A stretch of DNA of 64,000 nt from Pinus tabuliformis. Lineage: Eukaryota > Streptophyta > Pinopsida > Pinales > Pinaceae. The position numbers and the translations under genes were made by a program. The stretch spans positions 1,670,081,058 to 1,670,145,057 of the forward strand of contig CM062816.1 of the NCBI GenBank assembly GCA_031772625.1, given 5' to 3'. Positions within the stretch are counted from its first letter, which is position 1. Each line of letters starts with the position of its first letter. The notes beneath the pieces were generated by a model, which was not told where the DNA came from, did no database searches, and saw nothing but the letters and a program-made list of their open reading frames with translations. Shown here in pieces: positions 58,860 to 64,000 of this stretch.

Positions 58860-61800
58860 TTTTCTATGGTTGGTCCTTCTACTGCCAGCCTCATCGTTTT
58901 TTGTGTCTATTGCAGTCCCTTAAGCTTATCTTGAATGGAATTCATGACTTGATAAGCCTCCTCCAACCAAGGTGGAAACCTGGCCTTTAGCAAGGCCTCC
59001 TTCTTCTGCTCTTCCTCTACATGTGCTAGAAGATGTTTTCCTTCTTGTAACTTGGCAAGGCACTATGTTGGTGCTAAGGTACGCGCAGTCGCACTGATAT
59101 CATCATATTAGCACTGCAACTCCCTTACCTTTGTGTTCAATGTCTACGGGTTCAGATCCTCCTGCATATTGGTCACTAGTTCCATAGCCTGCTTGAATAA
59201 TGCCGCATAGTCAGTGACTGTGGCATCCAAGGTAAGCATGCCTTCCTTTATTGTGATTTCATGCTTCTCTCGGACCTCAGGCGGAGTTGTCGACTACAAC
59301 TTCAACTGTAGCTCTGCAATCTTCATGTTGAACTCAAAAGTTACTCGTCCAACTTCTACTCTAGCCTCACACACAGTAGCGGCTAACTTTCTGATTTTGG
59401 CTTCTGGTTGTGCATCCTCTAGGATGTGAAGCTCAATGACTGTCTTGCATGCCTCTTCTACTACTGACTCCAAACGTGAACTATGCGCTTGAAGTGCCTC
59501 CTTTTCCTTGAGAGCCTACATATTTTCAACGAACATTTTTTCATTGTTGAATTTGTACTCACTTATGAGGTTGAGGGTGTGCTGCTCCTTGGTTCTCAAT
59601 TCATCTGCCACCTCATTATTCACTGCGTGGAGGGTTTCATTAGAGAGAACCGCTATATTCATTCCTATGTTCTTGATTGTACTAAGTATAATATGATCCT
59701 CGACAGGCTCTGGGAGAATGGACTTGTCAAGAAACAGTATAGTTCTGAGATCCAGGGTCCTTACTAGCTCTGCTACTTGGCTTGTCTTAGGTGTTAGGCT
59801 CACTTGGCCTGCACTTTCTTGTCCAACGCCCACCTATATTCTTCTTGTTTGGATCCATAGCTCGAGCAGATCCTTCTGGACACTCCCTACCATTTGCATG
59901 TATTGCTGCTCAAACTGTTGCAACACTTTTGTCATTGTATCCTTGACTTTATCATCGATCTCATCAAGATTGCTTTTTTTCAACACCATAGGATCAACCT
60001 GTGTTTTATCATATTTTTGTTTTTTTGTATTCCACCCTTCTCCTTGCAACGTCTTTCCAAAATAAATGGAGTTCTCTGCCCCTCATCACCGCCTCTACCT
60101 TATCATGAAAGCTCTACTTCCTCTGTCTCTGGCGAAGGTGACTTATCATCTTTCTGTAACTCACGTTGTTCTTTTTCTGCCTCCTCCTTAGTAGCACGTT
60201 CTTCCTCAATGTGAGCCTTTTCTGTAGCTTCCTTCTTTCATTGTTCAGTGAGGGTATGCACAACCTGCTTAGTTGCCTCCTTTCTTTTCTGTGTAGCAGA
60301 ACTTCCCACGCCCGTGCTTGTTCCAACATCTACTTTTTATGGGGTGTGCCACTCCATAGGCCATGATGCTACAATCTCCTACACGTCTATTTCTGACACC
60401 AAAGATGGCAACTAGTGCCATTTTTCTCTGGATCCTTCCGCGCTTGGATATAAACTCGGTGGAAGTCAGCCTTGAATGCCACGTAGGCTGACAGCTGCGT
60501 GAACAAGGTTGGGGAAAACCTAAGATGCTGATCGATTGCCATACAGAGATCCATTTCCATAAGAATCCAAAATATCTTTGTTTTTGCAATCCATGCGGCA
60601 TCCTTTCTAGTGCATAAGGAAGAGAATTGCACTGCCTTTGGCAATCCTTCCTTGAGTGGAGGAAATTGGCTATCCTTCGAAAATCTCCATGCAAGGAGCA
60701 CAATTGACAGCAATATCCAAGCACAGTGGAATAGCTTTGTTTCTTCCTGGGCTTCTTGACAGTTCACTAGGTAAACCTGACAAAGGTACCTTGCCAAATT
60801 AAATTTCACGCCTTTTGCGCACTATACAGGAAGGGAAACCACTTGCATCGAAACTTCATCCGTGCGACATTTTCTCATAACCTTCCCTTCTAAAATCTGG
60901 GTATGGAATTGACCTGCATGGTCTGTTATGGAAATAATGGAATACCCTCACAACTTCTTGAGGATGTCGTAATCTTTCTTTATCTTCTCTGCAAGATCCT
61001 TCTCCTTAGTCTTCCCTCCAAACTCCTTAGTCAGGTTCGTGCCTTTGTAAGGAAACTACGTGATTATGTGAATTAGAATGTCTGTGATGGGGATAGGTTG
61101 TCCTAGCCATAAACATCCATTGTGCACCAGTGAGAGGAGCTAGCGCACACATATCGTATTAATGGGGGTACGGTGATAATGTGGCACCCACAATAGATTG
61201 AGCAACCCTGATTGCTCGACACCGCAATCCCATTCCTACGTCTCCAATGTTGTAACACATGTTTCTTCATAATAAACCTTATCCATATATTTTTATGTCG
61301 CCAAATATGGAAACTTAGTGTGTTCTGCAAGGTCCCAATCCTCCAATTTTAACAACGGGATCCTCGTGAGCCGAGGGTGTTCAAAATGGACCTGCTCAAG
61401 TAGCAGGGGGATGGATATTATAAACTTCTAAGTATTTGGGTCCTTCATGACCTTTTATTTTCCCTTCTGCGGAGGGATATACTTAGGGAGCCTTGTCATG
61501 GGTTCCACTCTTTCAGCATCAGTATCCTTTGTTCCCTAGAATTCTTCCACCTCCAGGTCCACTACTCTCTCTGGCTACTTATATTTCTTCTGCCTCGCCT
61601 GTGTGTTGGTATGCTTCCTTAGGGATGCATGCACCAACACCAGCTTCTTCTGCTTTTCCTTTACGGATTATTTTAACTTGGCTGGTTGGTTTTCCCTGGT
61701 AGGGGTATGCTTTGGCCTAGGCGACCTCGGCTCCATAGGCACAATTATCGGAGCTTCCATACTTACAACTTTCGGGGCAGATGTGTCAGAGACAACATCG

Positions 61801-61931
61801 CCAGTACTAACAGTTTCAACAAGACTTGGCGCAAACATTTGCTCAAGAATAAGCTTTTGGTTTATCTCAAGAAATTCAGCAAACACAGGGCTCGCAACTA
61901 AATCTTCCCAGATCGTTTGACTCATCGACAA
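58860..61931 (-). pseudogene. Extra ORF between integrase and 3' LTR (env position), unrecognised
   Basis: A region of about 3 kb with open stretches in the sense of the element: 61931-61668 starts MSMSQTIWEDLVASPVFAEF; 60809-60387 includes CQVYLVNCQEAQEETKLFH and WILMEMDLCMAIDQHLRF; 60049-59834 and 59833-59516 are charged and helix-rich (DDKVKDTMTKVLQQFEQQYM), coiled-coil-like. Some OTA gypsy lineages carry such an extra or env-like gene here. I see no clear membrane or fusion segment, so an envelope role is not supported. Fossil. Confidence 0.5.
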
Positions 61932-62385
61932 CAGACAGCGAAATTCACCAATAATTCTTAGAGCACAAAGTGTTTTCTATTGGAGCGACACACGTAGTTT
62001 ATAGGGGGTTTTGAATTCAAATCCGACCGTTCCCCCCAATTTCTGATAACAAATGTTGTTTTGGCGGTAGATCTTCAAAGAGTTTTGCCTTAATTGCCAC
62101 CACCCTACTCCACTTAACCGTCTTCTAGTCGTCAAGTCATGAACAATGACTCCAATGGTCATTTTTGTGTTGTGTTCTGTGGTACCTTCCCCCATGGTGC
62201 AACTTCCTGGGTTGCATCTTCATCATTATCCGTGCACCCTGCTCATTGTGTTTTCCTCCAAGCTCGACACTATAGTTTATAGTCCCGCGCTCCCTTGCAA
62301 CTGCCTAGAGCACTAAGACTATCCTTCTGCCATATAGTCATTGTGCAGGATCCCCTGTATACAACTTCAACATGCTCCCATTCAC

Positions 62386-63520
62386 TCACCCTGGAAAGGG
62401 AACCCCATTCAGCTTCGAGAGCTGAACTACACCTCCATCTATAATTTCTTTGACAATATATGGCCCTAACCAATGCATTTGGAATTTACCTAGAAATTTA
62501 GTGAATTTACTATCATATAACAGGACAATATCATTTACCTTGAATGTGCAAAGCTTGATGTGGTGATCATGCCATGATTTTTCGTGTTCCTTTTGCACTT
62601 GTTGATGGAATCATGCTAAAAATCAATCTTCTTCGATCTCCATCAGCTGCGCGAGTTATTCCTCCAAGGCCTCGCGATCCATCATATCCGTCAGAGCTTC
62701 TGTGCGTAGACTAGGCATAATGTACTCCATCATAATTACGGCTTCGACCCCATATACTAATCGAAAGTGTTTGCCATGTCAGCTTCTTACAAGTAGTCCT
62801 ATAAGCCCATAGTACTACAGGTACATGTACATCCTAGTCATTATGTTGTGCATTACAAATATTTGTCAGTGCATTCTCCAAAATCTTGTTAAAGGCTTCA
62901 GCAGTTCCATTGTCCTGTAGGTGGTATGGCATACTCTTCTTATGGTAGACCTAGAATTCTTCAGTCAACGCGCTGATAGTTTCGTTCAGAAAGTGCGTAC
63001 CCCTATCACTCATCAATACTTTTGGGAAGCCAGACCTGGTTAAGACATACTCAAACAATAATTTTGTTGCCATAGCCCCTGTACAATCCTTAACCGGCTG
63101 TGCTTCCGCCGATCTGATTAGATATTCCACTACAGTGATAGTATATCGTGCACCCGTTTTCTTTCCAGGGGCTAAATTGGCCCAACAAAATCAATCACCC
63201 ACTTCTCAAAGGGTTGTAAAGATACTTGAGGATGTAGTGGTAACTCATCTCTTTGCGATGGTCTGCCAGTTCTTTGAAATGCATCGCAACCTTACAATAC
63301 GCCTTCGAATACTTGTGCAATGTTGGCCACCATAAACCTGCGCGCAAATCTTTTGCGCAATTTCCTTTCCTGCATAATGGCCTCCCGTAGCTCCCCCATC
63401 AGCTTCAATGAGAATTCTATCCCGCTCAACGTCCGACACATATCTTCGCAATATTTCATCTACACCCATCTTATACAAATGTCCCGCAATAATTGAAAAA
63501 TAGGCAGTGCACACTACTAA
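62386..63520 (-). pseudogene. Gypsy integrase (minus strand)
   Basis: 63514-63245 holds the N-terminal zinc region (LYKMGVDEILRRYV, GGATGGHYAGKEIAQKI), and 62598-62386 the C-terminal domain (FKVNDIVLLYDSKFTKFLGKF, HWLGPYIVKEII). The catalytic core between them is worn but in the expected place and spacing. Fossil. Confidence 0.75.
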
Positions 63521-63622
63521 TTAATTCTTCTTCTCACTTGTATATCCTTCTGGTGCCATCCTCATAGTTAAGAAGTGAATAATGTCTGCAAAATAGTCAT
63601 CTTCTACATGCACTACTAAGAG

Positions 63623-63994
63623 CTACGCATCTGGAAACCCCTCCTCTAGATTATTAGGTTCCTCTCCTATTTTTATTCGCGAAAGATGGTCAAGTCTCGC
63701 ATTTAACCTCCCTAGCTTCACAATGACTTCAAAGTCATACTGCTGAAATAATAGCAACCATCTGCAGATCTTCCCCCCCAACACAGGCTTTTTGACCAAG
63801 TATTTCAAGGCAGAATGATCTGTGTACATCTTGAAATGCCCTCCTAACATATAATGTGTGAATTTTTGCAACACATACATCATGGCCAATCCTTCACGCT
63901 TAGTTGTTGAATAATTTTTCTCAGCCTTCGATAAATTCTTACTTACGAAGGCTATAGGATGGTCCATTTCTCCTTCACCGGCCCACGTTAGCAC
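63623..63994 (-). pseudogene. Gypsy RNase H (minus strand)
   Basis: PIAFVSKNLSKAEKNYSTTK, EGLAMMYVLQKFTHYMLGG, MYTDHSALKYLV and RLDHLSRI are textbook Ty3-gypsy RNase H and tether phrases. The open stretch is continuous for 123 codons and runs up to the window edge, where RT should begin. Confidence 0.85.
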
Positions 63995-64000
63995 TACACC

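Larger units (their letters stand above)
57695..64000 (-). mobile_element. Ty3-gypsy element on the minus strand, 3' two-thirds, with an extra ORF after integrase; cut by window edge
   Basis: Reading leftwards from the edge: RNase H (63994-63623), integrase (63514-62386), a long extra coding region (61931 to about 58860), purine tract and 3' LTR (58715-57695). RT and upstream genes lie outside. It entered the copia RT at 57694. It is a fossil with many breaks, and no age can be given without the second LTR. Confidence 0.8.

Noticed and set aside
1-64000. tRNA, rRNA, CRISPR or organelle insertions
   Set aside because: Only tRNA-complementary primer sites were seen; no cloverleaf, rRNA core motif, spaced repeat array or plastid/mitochondrial gene was recognised.

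Overview
The window is plant nuclear DNA: AT-rich, gene-poor, and packed with LTR retrotransposons of the Ty1-copia and Ty3-gypsy (OTA: Athila/Tat) types, with methionine-tRNA-type primer sites, GT-AG introns and nested insertions. It suggests a land plant with a large repeat-driven genome (gymnosperm- or fern-like), but the species cannot be named. I see no intact host gene, no rRNA or tRNA gene and no CRISPR. Everything was read by eye, so boundaries marked approximate are approximate.

Layout. 1-2357: front end of a minus-strand LTR element running off the left edge. 3781-10148: a decayed divergent gene pair, a ParB/sulfiredoxin-fold-like protein on the minus strand and a DUF7869-type transposase-like protein on the plus strand with an 87-bp coding minisatellite. 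They flank a shared upstream region holding a very G-rich block and may be a two-gene DNA transposon. 11503-13477: 3' end of a minus-strand copia element. 13478-32580: a complex of OTA gypsy elements. One chimera (Athila/Tat-like front half, different back half) is followed head to tail by a near full-length Tat-like element that carries its archaeal-type RNase H upstream of the reverse transcriptase, and the two share the middle LTR region. 32581-41320: non-element DNA with a 1.08-kb foldback element (34130-35213), a richer 3.6-kb stretch with short direct duplications and weak exon-like ORFs (36100-39700), and AT-rich spacer. 41321-50364: a complete-looking, young, non-coding LTR element (LARD) with 2168-bp LTRs and target duplication CTGTC, whose LTRs contain a captured RING-H2 (ATL-type) ubiquitin-ligase gene fragment. 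It sits in a relative of the foldback repeat. 51941 to the right edge: a plus-strand copia element of the same family as the 11.5-kb one, interrupted twice: by a 2-kb gypsy-derived unit whose two LTRs are in inverted orientation (53178-55188, clean ATATC duplication), and by a minus-strand gypsy element (57695 to beyond 64000) with an extra ORF between integrase and 3' LTR.

How the parts relate. Most genes here serve element copying (gag, protease, RT, RNase H, integrase) and nearly all are fossils. Relative order of events: copia insertions first, gypsy insertions into them later, and the LARD among the youngest (about 1.1% LTR divergence). The most unusual items are the inverted-LTR integrant, the RING-H2 capture in an LTR, the RNase H placed before RT, and the ParB-like/DUF7869-like divergent pair.
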